Of a stretch of DNA of 64,000 nucleotides, positions 8,553-18,769 are shown in pieces. Under the pieces are notes generated by a model, which made no database searches, was not told the origin of the DNA, and saw only the letters and a program-made list of their open reading frames with translations. Source of the DNA: Picosynechococcus sp. PCC 7117 (GTDB taxonomy: Bacteria; Cyanobacteriota; Cyanobacteriia; Cyanobacteriales; MRBY01); the NCBI RefSeq assembly GCF_001693275.1, contig NZ_CP016477.1, forward strand, positions 2,480,001 through 2,544,000. The letters are read 5' to 3'. A program made the translations under genes and the position numbers. Positions within the stretch are counted from its first letter, which is position 1. Every line of letters begins with the position of its first letter.

Positions 8553-10343
8553 CTATTCTAAAAACAAGCCGATACCGTTGTTAACCCGTCCGGCGGTAGT
8601 GGGGTGGCGATCGCTTAAATTAGCACCAAGGGCGAGGGCCGAAGATCCACCTCCATCTAAATTCAAGGCATCCGTGGCTCCCAGACGGCGGAGAATATTC
8701 GCCCATTCGTTGAGGGTTGCCCCGGCCGTTTCTTCTGCCGCGCCGTGGAGGGTCACCAGCAATATTTTGTTGTCTCGGGTTTTGGCGATCGCACTGCGGG
8801 AAGCTGACTGGATATTGAAGGCCGTACTAAACTGTTCTGCCTGGCCATTGAGAACAACCTGACCATTTTTCAGAAGGAGCGGCCCACCACCGACAATATT
8901 CGGTAACGTCGCAAAACTATTGGGGGTAAATCTGGGTCGCCGTTCTAGGGTCACCCCCACGGGAAATTTGGCCGCCCCGGTGCGAAAGGAGCGGAAGACC
9001 AACAAATAACCACCCTGGGGAATTTCATAGCTATTTTGGCCCGCTTTCCCCGCCGTTTCCTGGCGAATGACCTGGTCGCGGCCCCCGGAGGTCATCACCG
9101 TCAGCACAATTTCATTATCAACGGCTGTGGTGTAACGACTGCCCCAGGCGCGGTCATACAGGGCGGCCCCGGCTTTCACATAGCCGCTATTGATCAGTTC
9201 AACCCCGACCTGTTCGCCATTGCCCGCAACAATATCGGTTTCGACTTTGAGGCGGTCAAATTCCCAGCGGCCCGCATTATCCCAGGCCACCGCCCCCCGA
9301 TTGAGAATCGGCCCTGAACGCAAAGCTCGATTGCCTTGGACAATTCCCAGGGGATATTGGTTATTGCGGTTAAAAAAGCCCGCATTAATGGCGGCGATCG
9401 CCTGATTGGTGTCTGCCTGGATCAACAGGGGCGCTAACCCTACGATTGTGTTGTTATCTGGGGTGATTGGCTTAAGCTGGAGTTGCCGTTGGGCCGGGTC
9501 AATTTCGAGCCAAGTCACCCGCACAGGCCCAGAACTGGCCGCAACATTTTCCTGTCGCCACTGCACCCCAGGGAGCCATTGCACAGACCGATTTTGATTT
9601 TCTGGTTGCGATCGCAAATCGACCACTAGGCGGGGGGGATTCGCCAAACTAAAGACCTGGATCTCTGGGGCCCCCGCTTTAAAGACAAGTTCCGTTAAAC
9701 CGTTGCTATCGTTGAGGGTAAACGGCAGTGCATTCGCCGTTAATTGCGCCCTAAGCCGTTGGGCCGTCACTCCATAATCACTCTGGAGCCGCAGTTTTGT
9801 GGGGCTCACCTTTTGCCAGAGTACAGGCCGGTCTAGATCAATGACCAAGCGCGTGCCCCAGGTCTGTTGCCCCTGGCGGACACTCAAAATTTGCCCCTTA
9901 GGCGTCGTCAGCTCAAGGACATTGCCGTTGGGCCGAGCCTGCCACCGTTGTGCTGCGGCCAAAGCGGTCACATCGAGGTAACGGTAGGGAGCGGCAAAGC
10001 GAATCGGCAATTGGTAGGGAGTATTGTCAAACCAGGTGACTGGTTGTTGTCCCAAATCGAGGCCATTCCCCAATTCCATCCCCAGGGTTTTTTCCAAGGT
10101 CATCGACTCAATCCCCAGACGCACTGTGCCATTTTCTGACCACTGAGCCCAGGCTCCCCGGAGGGTTTGCCCATTGAGGCGAATTTGACTGCCCTTGGCT
10201 TGGATTTGGGTATTAAGGCTCACGGGATTGGCGCTCGCCCGCGGACTTGCCAAGTCTCCCACCAGCAAATTAGGTGTCCCAAAACTCAGCCCAAAACAAC
10301 CCACTGTCCCCAAGAACCATTGCCAACGACGTAATCCCATCAA
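8553..10343 (-). CDS. Secreted phosphodiester glycosidase (NAGPA) domain protein
   Basis: The 596-residue protein has an N-terminal signal sequence (about residues 1-25), a beta-rich region (about 40-260) resembling periplasmic copper-amine-oxidase-N/AMIN-like modules (PNGNVLELTTPKGQILSV, PPRLVVDLRSQP), and a C-terminal phosphodiester glycosidase-type domain. That domain has AIAAINAGFFNRNNQYPLGI near residue 315 and NLDGGGSSALALG near residue 562. Relatives are often called exopolysaccharide biosynthesis proteins. It probably acts on cell-envelope glycans in the periplasm, but the substrate is unknown. Confidence 0.85.
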   Translation of the reverse strand: MMGLRRWQWFLGTVGCFGLSFGTPNLLVGDLASPRASANPVSLNTQIQAKGSQIRLNGQTLRGAWAQWSENGTVRLGIESMTLEKTLGMELGNGLDLGQQPVTWFDNTPYQLPIRFAAPYRYLDVTALAAAQRWQARPNGNVLELTTPKGQILSVRQGQQTWGTRLVIDLDRPVLWQKVSPTKLRLQSDYGVTAQRLRAQLTANALPFTLNDSNGLTELVFKAGAPEIQVFSLANPPRLVVDLRSQPENQNRSVQWLPGVQWRQENVAASSGPVRVTWLEIDPAQRQLQLKPITPDNNTIVGLAPLLIQADTNQAIAAINAGFFNRNNQYPLGIVQGNRALRSGPILNRGAVAWDNAGRWEFDRLKVETDIVAGNGEQVGVELINSGYVKAGAALYDRAWGSRYTTAVDNEIVLTVMTSGGRDQVIRQETAGKAGQNSYEIPQGGYLLVFRSFRTGAAKFPVGVTLERRPRFTPNSFATLPNIVGGGPLLLKNGQVVLNGQAEQFSTAFNIQSASRSAIAKTRDNKILLVTLHGAAEETAGATLNEWANILRRLGATDALNLDGGGSSALALGANLSDRHPTTAGRVNNGIGLFLE

Positions 10344-10764
10344 AGCCTACTCTTTCCTTACAACATCAACAAACACTGACTTTATCCCAGGGGAAATGTT
10401 TCACGCCCCCCAAACGACTGCCCTTTAACGGTATTCCCTATTGTTAAATGAATTTATTTCCTATAATATTGCTACGCTGTCTTTAGCGCAGATTTTGTCA
10501 AGTTAAAAATTAAAGAGCGTTAACGTCATCCCCTGGGGAAATGCAGTCGCTAAAATCCTGCCCAAAGCCACGAATGATCAGCAGTGGATAGAGATCATCG
10601 TCCCCAAAACTTGACGTCCGACAAAATATCGCTATTCTAAATAAGCCCAACGGAGATTTCTAGTCAAGCATTTCCAGTGGGTTCGTGTAGAGGCCAGTCG
10701 TCCCCAAAAATACGTCCCCTCCCCACAGCACACCAGGTTTTTTCTACCCTAAAATTCCTAACCT
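10344..10764. other. Intergenic leader of glsF
   Basis: This 421-base region separates the divergent glycosidase-like gene and glsF. It contains a perfect TATAAT at 10462-10467, a better-spaced promoter at 10611-10638 (listed separately) and the 12-mer TCGTCCCCAAAA twice, at 10598-10609 and 10698-10709, exactly 100 bases apart. I found no clear NtcA box (GTA-N8-TAC) by eye. No protein gene is supported here. Confidence 0.6.
10611..10638 (+). promoter_or_regulatory. Candidate sigma-70-type promoter of glsF
   Basis: TTGACG at 10611-10616 and TATTCT at 10633-10638 are separated by 16 bases, close to the consensus for a housekeeping sigma factor. Transcription would start near 10645, giving a leader of about 120 bases before glsF. 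An alternative TATAAT lies at 10462-10467 with TTGTTA at 10441-10446. Confidence 0.4.
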
Positions 10765-13700
10765 ATGGACCGAGACATAATGAACCATCAAGGCACCTTC
10801 TCCCAAAACAATCATCAAGAAACAACAAACTACTACACCGGTCCCCGTTGGCTTGTGGAAGAACGGGATGCCTGTGGTGTTGGCTTTTTGGCCTATAAAG
10901 ATGGTCGCAAAACCCATAAATTAATTGAACAAACCCTGACGGCCCTCGGCTGCATGGAGCACCGGGGTGGTTGTACCGCCGACCGTGAATCCGGTGATGG
11001 TGCAGGGGTGATGACGGCGTTGCCCCACGAATTATTTGCTGAATGGTTCCAAGCGGAAGGGATTACCCAGCCAGCCCCCGAAACCTACGGCGTTGGGATG
11101 GTGTTCCTCCCCCAGGCTGAAGCAGAATGTGCAGCGGCAAAAGCGTTAGTTGAAGATGTGCTAACCCGTCGTCAATTTAAAATTTTAGGGTGGCGGGATG
11201 TACCTGTGGCCCCAGAAACCCTAGGTATTCAGGCGCGGGAAAACCAACCCCAGATGAAGCAGGTGTTTGTGGTCTCGGAACAGGGGTTAACTGGCGATGA
11301 ACTGGATAAAGCCCTTTATATTGCCCGCTCGGAAATTGGGAAGCACCTCACTGATGTTTTCTATGTGTGTACTTTGTCCTGTCGCACTATCGTTTATAAG
11401 GGCATGGTACAGTCAGAAGTCTTGGGTAAGTTCTACAAGGATTTAACCAACCCGCTGTATAAGAGTGAATTTGCGGTTTACCACCGTCGCTTTAGCACGA
11501 ATACCATGCCTAAATGGCCTCTGGCGCACCCGATGCGTTTGTTGGGTCACAACGGGGAAATCAATACACTCATCGGGAATATCAACTGGATGAAGGCCCG
11601 GGAAAATATCCTCGAAATTCCCGGTTGGGACAAGGATGATATTGAAGCCCTCCACCCGATTGTCAATACCGATAATAGTGATTCTTTCAATTTAGACAGT
11701 GCGATGGAGCTGTTGGTTCGGGCTGGGCGATCGCCCATGGAAGCGGCGATGATCCTCGTGCCAGAAGCCTATCAAAATCAACCCAGCCTCAAAGAACACC
11801 CGGAAATCACCGATTTTTATGACTACTACGCGGGTATGCAAGAACCCTGGGATGGCCCGGCCCTCCTCGTATTCAGTGACGGTAAAACTGTCGGTGCAAC
11901 CCTAGACCGGAATGGTTTACGCCCGGCCCGCTATTGCATCACCAAGGACGGCTATATTCTTGTGTCTTCGGAAGCGGGGGTTGTGGATGTCCTCGACGAA
12001 GATATTGTGGAAAAAGGTCGCCTCGGCCCTGGCCAGATGGTCGCCGTTGATTTCCAAACCCAAGAACTCCTCAAAAACTGGGAAATCAAACAGCGGGTTG
12101 CTGAATCCCAACCCTATGGCACCTGGCTCAAGGAAAATCGTCAAGTCCTCGAATCCCAAGATTTCGTTGGCGATCGCCAGCAAAACGAAACCGATCTGCT
12201 CCGGCTCCAAACGGCCTTTGGCTACACCGCCGAAGACGTCGAGATGATCATCAATGCCATGGCGGAGATGGGCAAAGAACCGACCTTCTGCATGGGCGAT
12301 GACATTCCCCTGGCGGTACTGTCCGACAAGCCCCGTCTGCTCTACGACTACTTTAAGCAACGCTTTGCCCAGGTCACCAACCCTCCCATCGACCCCCTGC
12401 GGGAAAGTCTGGTCATGTCCTTGAATATGTACCTCGGCGAACGGGGTAATCTCTTGGATTGCGGCACTAAAGATGCCAAGGTGCTCAAACTGAATAGCCC
12501 CGTCCTCAACGAAGCAGAACTGCAACGGGTCCGGGATAGCCAACTGGGGGCCACGACCCTGGCAACGACCTATGCGATCGCCAATGGCCCCGATGGTCTC
12601 CGGGGTGCCCTCACAAGCCTCTGTGCAGCGGCGGAAGCTGCCGTTCGGGCTGGCAATAAAATTATTATCCTGAGCGATCGCACCGACGGCACCGTCGATC
12701 AAGACCACAGTTTTATTCCACCTCTCTTGGCAGTGGGGGCAGTGCATCACCACCTCATCAGCGTTGGCCTCCGCTTGAGTGCCTCCATTGTGGTCGATAC
12801 CGCCCAATGTTGGAGTACCCATCACTTTGCCTGTCTCGTGGGTTATGGAGCCTCTGCCGTTTGTCCTTACCTCGCCTTAGAAGCCGTCCGTCACTGGTGG
12901 CATATTCCCCGGGTCCAGAAGCAAATGGCCGCCGAGCAAATTCCGGCCATGACCATCGAAAAAGCCCAGGACAACTATCGCCATGCCATTGAAGCGGGGC
13001 TACTAAAAATTCTGTCCAAGATGGGGATCTCCCTGCTTCAGTCCTACCATGGTGCCCAAATCTTTGAAGCGATTGGCCTCGGCATGGAAGTGATTAATGT
13101 CGCCTTCAAGGGCACCACGTCCCGGGTGGGTGGCATGACCCTCGCCGACCTATCCCAGGAAGGGATTGCGTTCCATAGTCGTGCTTTCCCTGAACTTTCC
13201 GGCAGTAAACTGGCCAATTATGGCTTTGTGAATTACCGCAAGGGGGGTGAATATCACATGAATTCCCCTGAAATGACCAAGGCCCTCCATAAGGCGGTGG
13301 CAGCTTACAACGACGATCAGCAAGAAGCCTTTGATCACTACGGCAACTATCAGGATTATCTAGAAAATCGCCCGGCGACGGCACTCCGGGATTTACTTGA
13401 TTTCAAGAGCGATCGCCAAGCCATTGACCTTAGTGAAGTCGAGTCCGTAGAAAGTATCGTCAAACGCTTCTGCACCGGTGGGATGTCTTTAGGTTCTCTT
13501 TCCCGGGAAGCCCACGAAACCTTGGCGATCGCCATGAACCGCCTCGGTGCCAAATCCAACTCCGGCGAAGGGGGCGAAGATCCCGTGCGCTTTAAGATCC
13601 TTGATGATGTGAATGCGAGCGGTGATTCCCCGACCTTGCCCCACCTCCACGGCTTGCGCAATGGCGACACCGCCAACTCTGCCATCAAACAAATTGCCTC

Positions 13701-15414
13701 CGGCCGCTTTGGGGTAACTCCTGAGTATTTGATGAGTGGTCGTCAGCTAGAGATCAAGATGGCCCAAGGGGCGAAACCTGGCGAAGGGGGACAACTACCC
13801 GGCAAAAAAGTCAGTGAATACATCGCCATGCTGCGAAATTCTAAGCCCGGTGTGACCCTCATTTCCCCGCCCCCCCACCACGATATTTACTCCATCGAGG
13901 ATCTCGCCCAGCTGATTTACGATCTCCACCAGATCAATCCTGCCGCGAAGGTTTCCGTAAAGCTGGTTGCCGAAATTGGCATTGGAACCATTGCCGCTGG
14001 GGTTGCGAAGGCTAATGCCGATGTCATTATGGTTTCTGGCCATGACGGTGGTACTGGTGCCTCGCCCCTCAGTTCCATTAAGCACGCAGGTTGCCCCTGG
14101 GAATTGGGTGTGACCGAAGTGCACAAGACCCTCATGGATAATCAATTGCGCGATCGCGTCATCCTCCGGGCCGATGGTGGTCTAAAAACCGGCTGGGATG
14201 TGATCATGGCTGCACTCATGGGAGCCGAAGAGTACGGTTTTGGTTCCATTGCGATGATTGCCGAAGGCTGCATCATGGCGCGGGTTTGCCACACTAACCA
14301 ATGTCCCGTTGGGGTCGCAACCCAACAACAACGCCTCCGCGATCGCTTTAAGGGCATTCCTGAGCACGTGGTTAATTTCTTCTACTTCATCGCCGAAGAA
14401 ATTCGTGCCATCTTGGCCAAACTCGGCTACCGGAGTCTCAATGAGATTATTGGCCGCGCCGATTTGCTCAAGCCCCGTGAAAACGTCAAGCTCACGAAGA
14501 CCAGTGGTCTCGTCCTAGATTGCCTGACCAACCTGCCCGATGTCCGCGACAATCGCGATTGGCTGAATCACGGTGATGTGCACAGTAATGGCCCTGTCCT
14601 AGACGATGAGATTTTGGCAAATGCGGCGGTCCAACAGGCCATCCGTGAACAAGGCTCCCTGAGTCAAGAGCTCAAGATCATCAACACTGATCGCTCCGTC
14701 GGTGCCCGGGTTTCCGGTTTTATCGCCAAGCAGTACGGCAATGAAGGTTTTGAGGGAGAACTCAAATTCAACTTTAAAGGCTCTGCTGGTCAAAGTTTTG
14801 GAGCCTTTAATCTCTTGGGAATGACCATGCACCTCGAAGGGGAAGCCAACGACTACGTGGGTAAAGGGATGAATGGCGGTGAAATTATCATCGTTCCCCC
14901 AACCCAGTCCCAATATGCAGCGGCAGATAACGTAATCATCGGCAATACCTGTCTCTACGGGGCGACTGGGGGCACCCTCTATGCGAATGGTCGTGCGGGC
15001 GAACGTTTTGCGGTGCGGAATTCAAAAGGTAAAGCCGTTGTTGAAGGTACTGGCGACCACTGTTGCGAATACATGACCGGTGGCGTAATTGTGGTGCTAG
15101 GTGATGTGGGTCGTAATGTGGGCGCAGGGATGACTGGTGGCCTCACCTACATTCTCGATGAACACAACACTCTCCCCGAAAAGATGAATACAGAGATTGT
15201 GAACATTCAACGGGTCGGTACCGCAGCAGGGGAAAAACAATTGAAGGATCTGATCACAGCCCACGCCGAGAAAACCGGTAGCCCGAAAGCCAAGGCAATT
15301 CTTGCAAATTGGGCTAGCTATTTACCCCAGTTCTGGCAAGTGGTTCCTCCTTCTGAGGCTGATAGCCCTGAAGCCAATGTTAATGCGGCGGCAAAGCAAC
15401 TCACTTCTGTTTAA
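10765..15414 (+). CDS. glsF: Ferredoxin-dependent glutamate synthase (Fd-GOGAT)
   Basis: This 1549-residue enzyme converts glutamine and 2-oxoglutarate to two glutamates using photosynthetically reduced ferredoxin. A 36-residue propeptide precedes Cys37 in [15 protein letters not shown]; that Cys becomes the N-terminal nucleophile of the class II amidotransferase domain (about 37-420). The FMN-binding synthase domain (about 850-1210) includes [10 protein letters not shown] and the 3Fe-4S cysteines at 1169, 1175 and 1180 ([12 protein letters not shown]). The C-terminal GXGXG beta-helix domain follows. There is no gltD-type small subunit nearby, consistent with the ferredoxin type. Met6 is an alternative start. 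GlsF and the NADH type differ by subtle insertions that I could not align. Confidence 0.95.
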   Translation: MDRDIMNHQGTFSQNNHQETTNYYTGPRWLVEERDACGVGFLAYKDGRKTHKLIEQTLTALGCMEHRGGCTADRESGDGAGVMTALPHELFAEWFQAEGITQPAPETYGVGMVFLPQAEAECAAAKALVEDVLTRRQFKILGWRDVPVAPETLGIQARENQPQMKQVFVVSEQGLTGDELDKALYIARSEIGKHLTDVFYVCTLSCRTIVYKGMVQSEVLGKFYKDLTNPLYKSEFAVYHRRFSTNTMPKWPLAHPMRLLGHNGEINTLIGNINWMKARENILEIPGWDKDDIEALHPIVNTDNSDSFNLDSAMELLVRAGRSPMEAAMILVPEAYQNQPSLKEHPEITDFYDYYAGMQEPWDGPALLVFSDGKTVGATLDRNGLRPARYCITKDGYILVSSEAGVVDVLDEDIVEKGRLGPGQMVAVDFQTQELLKNWEIKQRVAESQPYGTWLKENRQVLESQDFVGDRQQNETDLLRLQTAFGYTAEDVEMIINAMAEMGKEPTFCMGDDIPLAVLSDKPRLLYDYFKQRFAQVTNPPIDPLRESLVMSLNMYLGERGNLLDCGTKDAKVLKLNSPVLNEAELQRVRDSQLGATTLATTYAIANGPDGLRGALTSLCAAAEAAVRAGNKIIILSDRTDGTVDQDHSFIPPLLAVGAVHHHLISVGLRLSASIVVDTAQCWSTHHFACLVGYGASAVCPYLALEAVRHWWHIPRVQKQMAAEQIPAMTIEKAQDNYRHAIEAGLLKILSKMGISLLQSYHGAQIFEAIGLGMEVINVAFKGTTSRVGGMTLADLSQEGIAFHSRAFPELSGSKLANYGFVNYRKGGEYHMNSPEMTKALHKAVAAYNDDQQEAFDHYGNYQDYLENRPATALRDLLDFKSDRQAIDLSEVESVESIVKRFCTGGMSLGSLSREAHETLAIAMNRLGAKSNSGEGGEDPVRFKILDDVNASGDSPTLPHLHGLRNGDTANSAIKQIASGRFGVTPEYLMSGRQLEIKMAQGAKPGEGGQLPGKKVSEYIAMLRNSKPGVTLISPPPHHDIYSIEDLAQLIYDLHQINPAAKVSVKLVAEIGIGTIAAGVAKANADVIMVSGHDGGTGASPLSSIKHAGCPWELGVTEVHKTLMDNQLRDRVILRADGGLKTGWDVIMAALMGAEEYGFGSIAMIAEGCIMARVCHTNQCPVGVATQQQRLRDRFKGIPEHVVNFFYFIAEEIRAILAKLGYRSLNEIIGRADLLKPRENVKLTKTSGLVLDCLTNLPDVRDNRDWLNHGDVHSNGPVLDDEILANAAVQQAIREQGSLSQELKIINTDRSVGARVSGFIAKQYGNEGFEGELKFNFKGSAGQSFGAFNLLGMTMHLEGEANDYVGKGMNGGEIIIVPPTQSQYAAADNVIIGNTCLYGATGGTLYANGRAGERFAVRNSKGKAVVEGTGDHCCEYMTGGVIVVLGDVGRNVGAGMTGGLTYILDEHNTLPEKMNTEIVNIQRVGTAAGEKQLKDLITAHAEKTGSPKAKAILANWASYLPQFWQVVPPSEADSPEANVNAAAKQLTSV

Positions 15415-15448
15415 TGTGAATTATGTGAATTACGCCTAATTAACCCGT

Positions 15449-15481
15449 AAATCTCCCGGTAATCATCGGGGGATTTTTTTT
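15449..15481 (+). terminator. Rho-independent terminator of glsF
   Basis: A GC-rich hairpin (ATCTCCCGG paired with TCGGGGGAT around a short AT loop) is followed immediately by eight T residues, 35 bases after the glsF stop codon. Confidence 0.85.
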
Positions 15482-15506
15482 GGCGATCGCCTACCCTTCC
15501 ATCTAC

Positions 15507-15534
15507 AAAAAAAGCGCACCATCAAAGTACGCTT
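15507..15534 (-). terminator. Rho-independent terminator of trmFO
   Basis: Read on the minus strand, AAGCGTAC and GTGCGCTT form an 8-bp stem (one G-T pair) with a 7-base loop, followed by a run of T residues. It lies about 50 bases beyond the trmFO stop, facing the glsF terminator. Confidence 0.75.
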
Positions 15535-15583
15535 GCTGAGTCAAAAATCTTGGTGAACCTGGGGGACGGACGTTACGACATTA

Positions 15584-16954
15584 TTAGACCAAGGCGGCTG
15601 GACGACAAGATTCTTCCCGCCATTGCTCCAGGTCAGTGAGGGAGCGATCGCGATAAACGCCATACCGTTCTTTCTTGCTCCGTACGCGCTCTGCTAGGGG
15701 CGGAATAATCCCAAAATTGGGGGGCATCGGTTGAAAATGCTTGGGAGAAGCACTATGGATAAACTCGAAGAGAGCGCCCATCATGGTGGTTTCCGGCAAG
15801 GTCAAAGGTGTTAATCCTTGGGCTAACCGCGCGGCATTGGTTCCGGCGAGCCATCCCCCTGCTGCGGCTGCTGTATAACCTTCGGTGCCAATCAACTGGC
15901 CAGCGGCGAGGAGGGTCGGGCGTTTTTTAAATTGCAGCGTTGCTTCGAGCAACTCAGGGGAATTTAAAAACGTATTGCGGTGCATCACGCCCATGCGGAC
16001 AAATTCAGCATTTTCTAACCCAGGGATCATCCGGAACACCCGCTTTTGTTCGCCCCAACGAAGATTGGTTTGGAAACCCACCATATTCCAGAGTTGACCT
16101 TGTTTATCTTCCTGGCGCAATTGCACCACTGCATAGGGACGTTTGCCTTTATTTTCGGGGGCGCGAAAATCTCCAAGGCGGGCATCAAAAAGACCCACAG
16201 GTTTTAGGGGGCCAAAACGCATGGTATCTTCACCACGGCGAGCTAATTCTTCGATGGGAAGACAGCCTTCAAAAAATTTCGCGGTCTCCAGTTCAAAATC
16301 TTTCAATTCTGCTTGCTCTGCTTCACAAAGGGCAGCCCGAAACGCCTGGTACTGGGCTGGATCCATCGGGCAATTGAGATAGGCAGCTTCTCCCTTGTCG
16401 TAGCGAGAGGCGAGAAAGGCAATGTCTTGGTTGATGCTTTCACCAACAATAATCGGACTGGCGGCATCAAAGAAGCTCATATATTCCAAGCCCGTGAATT
16501 GTTGCAGTTCTGTGGCGAGGGCAGCGGTGGTCAGAGGCCCAGTCGCTAAAACGGTAATTCCTTCGCTGGGGATTTGGTCTAGGGGTTCCCGGCGAAAGGT
16601 GACGAGGGGATGTTCGGCAAGCTTTTGGGTGAGATCTTGACTAAAAACGCCCCGGTCAACGGCTAAGGCTCCCCCCGCAGGAACCCGGTGTTGGTCGGCG
16701 GTGCTGATGATCACGGATTGGAGGCGACGAAGTTCCTCGTGAAGCAATCCGGCGGCGCGATCGCTGGAGGCCGCCCCAAAAGAATTACTACAAACCAATT
16801 CAGCGAGGTCGGCGGTATGGTGGGCTGGACTTTTTTGGACGGGGCGCATTTCATAGAGAGTGACCGGAACCCCGGCTTGGGCAATTTGCCAGGCGGCTTC
16901 TGTGCCAGCGAGGCCACCACCAATTACAGTTACAGAAGGCAGGGTCTTAGTCAT
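15584..16954 (-). CDS. trmFO: tRNA (uracil-5-)-methyltransferase, folate/FAD-dependent (TrmFO)
   Basis: The 456-residue flavoprotein methylates U54 of the tRNA T-loop using methylenetetrahydrofolate and FAD. The FAD-binding GxGxxG motif is [13 protein letters not shown] near residues 10-22. [11 protein letters not shown] holds Cys55, matching the conserved catalytic-region Cys of the family, and [28 protein letters not shown] is the second family block with another conserved Cys. The C-terminal [24 protein letters not shown] is also diagnostic. The length agrees with bacterial TrmFO. It is transcribed alone, convergent with glsF. Confidence 0.96.
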   Translation of the reverse strand: MTKTLPSVTVIGGGLAGTEAAWQIAQAGVPVTLYEMRPVQKSPAHHTADLAELVCSNSFGAASSDRAAGLLHEELRRLQSVIISTADQHRVPAGGALAVDRGVFSQDLTQKLAEHPLVTFRREPLDQIPSEGITVLATGPLTTAALATELQQFTGLEYMSFFDAASPIIVGESINQDIAFLASRYDKGEAAYLNCPMDPAQYQAFRAALCEAEQAELKDFELETAKFFEGCLPIEELARRGEDTMRFGPLKPVGLFDARLGDFRAPENKGKRPYAVVQLRQEDKQGQLWNMVGFQTNLRWGEQKRVFRMIPGLENAEFVRMGVMHRNTFLNSPELLEATLQFKKRPTLLAAGQLIGTEGYTAAAAGGWLAGTNAARLAQGLTPLTLPETTMMGALFEFIHSASPKHFQPMPPNFGIIPPLAERVRSKKERYGVYRDRSLTDLEQWREESCRPAALV

Positions 16955-17084
16955 GGGCGGTCAAGGTCAAATAGAGTTAGGAGCGGTATTCTATCTTACA
17001 TTTTGGCTTTGGGGTTTAACGATGGGGGAAGACAAAATAAAACCACCCCGGAGGATGGCTCGTGGCAAAAATTTAAGGAAAAAC

Positions 17085-17423
17085 TTAGGGGGCGATCGCC
17101 ACCGGTCTAGCCGCAGGAATATCTTGATTTACCGGGGCCGGCTCTGGTTCATCTGTTTCCGAGCCAGTTTCTTGCATTGCCAGACGATAGCAGGGGATCG
17201 TGTCCGATAAAATAGCACTCGCCATCATCCCCGTATGAATTTCTAAGATCGCCTGGGGGAGGGCTTCAAACATTAGCCGTTGCCCGGGAAAAACAACCCG
17301 CTCAAAATACCAATCTTCAACATTTGTAATACGCGCAACTTGAATTTGACTGGTTGCATTTACATAGCAGCAAAGTAGAGCTTTGTTGTCATCATTTGGG
17401 ATGGGATCAAGAATTTGAGCCAT
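17085..17423 (-). CDS. DUF1830 family protein
   Basis: The 112-residue product has the DUF1830 core: ALLCCYVNATSQIQVARI, then WYFERVVFPGQRLMFEALPQAILEIHTG. This is a small cyanobacterial family of unknown function, predicted as a soluble beta-rich fold. After the core (about residue 85) comes an acidic Pro/Glu-rich tail with no structure cue. It is transcribed toward trmFO but separated from it by 130 bases. Confidence 0.8.
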   Translation of the reverse strand: MAQILDPIPNDDNKALLCCYVNATSQIQVARITNVEDWYFERVVFPGQRLMFEALPQAILEIHTGMMASAILSDTIPCYRLAMQETGSETDEPEPAPVNQDIPAARPVAIAP

Positions 17424-17888
17424 GGGATTCCTGGGTAAATATTTAAATAGTCTTTTATATCTCTCGATGATAAGCTAACACCGATTGATCCCCAATGGTT
17501 GTAACGTCTACTACAAAGACATAAGCTAAGCAAAATAGTTCTTCTTGAAAGTTTGATATTTCTTTATCTATTCGCATTTTGGCAAGATGTTTTCCGAATT
17601 TTTCTTTTGTAATTTAAGTAACAATTTTTGATATAAAACCTTATTCTTAAAAGTGTTTCTGGATCCCCAAAAGAATCTTAAGAAAAAATTAAGTTCTTTA
17701 AGCTACAAAATAACGCTTGGGGCCACGACGAAAGCCAATGGGCAAAACTCGACAAATCATCAGGAATTCCATCACCACAGGTCACGAAGGTGAAAATTCT
17801 CTGAATTCGTCCCGAGAGTCTAGGTATCGATCCGGCGATCGCGGTAATATCGACTGATCAAATCCGTTGTTTCGCCGCTTGTTTCACC
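17424..17888. other. Intergenic region between DUF1830 gene and plsC-like gene
   Basis: This 465-base AT-rich region separates divergent genes. It has a cluster of TTAAG words at about 17686-17701 and a HIP1-type GCGATCGC near 17837. No ORF or RNA gene is supported, and no hairpin with a T-run was found. It probably holds both divergent promoters, but I cannot assign them. Confidence 0.45.
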
Positions 17889-18542
17889 ATGCCTGAGTTA
17901 GAATCTCCCCGCGCCAGGGAACCTTTGAGTAGCCTGATTCTTTACCGTGCCTTTAAGTGGGGCTTTGTGAACCCGGTGTTTCGGACGTATTTTCGGGGCC
18001 GGGTGTATGGGATTGAGCATGTGCCCAGGGAGGGGCCATTTATCGCGGTGAGTAACCATGCCAGTAACTTTGACCCACCGATTTTATCCAATTGCCTCTG
18101 TCGTCCGGTGGCTTTTATGGCGAAGGAAGAATTATTTCAGGTGCCAATTCTCAAGCAGGCGATCACTCTCTATGGCGCTTACCCAGTGAAGCGGGGAGCT
18201 GGGGATCGGGGGGCGATCCGCGCGGCGATCAAAGCCCTCGAACAAGGTTGGGGCGTAGGTATTTTTCTCCAGGGCACTCGGACTCCAGACGGTACGATCA
18301 CCGATCCTAAACCTGGTGCAGCCCTCATTGCGGCGAAAGCCCAGGTTCCCCTATTACCCATTAGTCTTTGGGGCACTGAGAAAATTTTAGTCAAGGGAAA
18401 GAAAATGCCCCAATCGGTACCCTTAACCGTGCGCATTGGTGAGGCGATCGCCCCGCCCCCGGCCGTGAAAAAAGAATCCCTGAACCAAGTAACCCAAACC
18501 TGTACCGAGGTTATTAATCAACTGCACCACCTAGGTCGTTGA
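17889..18542 (+). CDS. 1-acyl-sn-glycerol-3-phosphate acyltransferase family protein (PlsC-like)
   Basis: The 217-residue protein shows the glycerolipid acyltransferase motifs: motif I NHASNFD with His57 and Asp62 as the catalytic pair, motif II around GAYPVKRGAGDRGAIR and motif IV VPLLPISLWGT. It is expected to acylate lysophosphatidic acid at the membrane during phospholipid and galactolipid synthesis. Motif III reads FLQGTR (126-131) rather than the usual FPEGTR, so the conserved Glu is Gln. This may change substrate choice; several cyanobacteria carry more than one PlsC paralogue. No predicted transmembrane helix dominates. Confidence 0.9.
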   Translation: MPELESPRAREPLSSLILYRAFKWGFVNPVFRTYFRGRVYGIEHVPREGPFIAVSNHASNFDPPILSNCLCRPVAFMAKEELFQVPILKQAITLYGAYPVKRGAGDRGAIRAAIKALEQGWGVGIFLQGTRTPDGTITDPKPGAALIAAKAQVPLLPISLWGTEKILVKGKKMPQSVPLTVRIGEAIAPPPAVKKESLNQVTQTCTEVINQLHHLGR

Positions 18543-18743
18543 TCTGGTGATCCAAATCACGCTACGTAAGTGATGCAAACCCCCTAAATCGATGGCAGGG
18601 TTTGTTAGTCTAACGGTAGCTATTCTTACTATCTTGCTTGTTTTACCAATAGAAATGCTGGTCGCATCGAAGCTCTAGGGCAGTCTTAGCATCGCCAAAA
18701 ACCAACGATCTCAGGCAAGACCCCCTTCCCACGTCAATTCATT

Positions 18744-18765
18744 TAATATTTACGTAATATTTACG
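18744..18765 (+). repeat. Perfect tandem 11-bp repeat just upstream of a start codon
   Basis: TAATATTTACG occurs twice in direct succession (18744-18754 and 18755-18765), ending 4 bases before the ATG at 18770. The 11-bp period places both copies on the same DNA face, as in tandem sites of OmpR/PhoB-type regulators. The core TTTACG resembles, but does not match, the TTACA half-sites of the HLR1 element bound by RpaB. Confidence 0.6.
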
Positions 18766-18769
18766 AGCC

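Noticed and set aside
10344-10764. NtcA site before glsF
   Set aside because: No GTA-N8-TAC with a correctly spaced -10 was found by eye; a matrix scan would be decisive.
11917-12825. 302-codon minus-strand ORF inside glsF
   Set aside because: It lies antisense to the glutamine amidotransferase-synthase region of a clear Fd-GOGAT and shows no family features; it is a shadow of codon composition.
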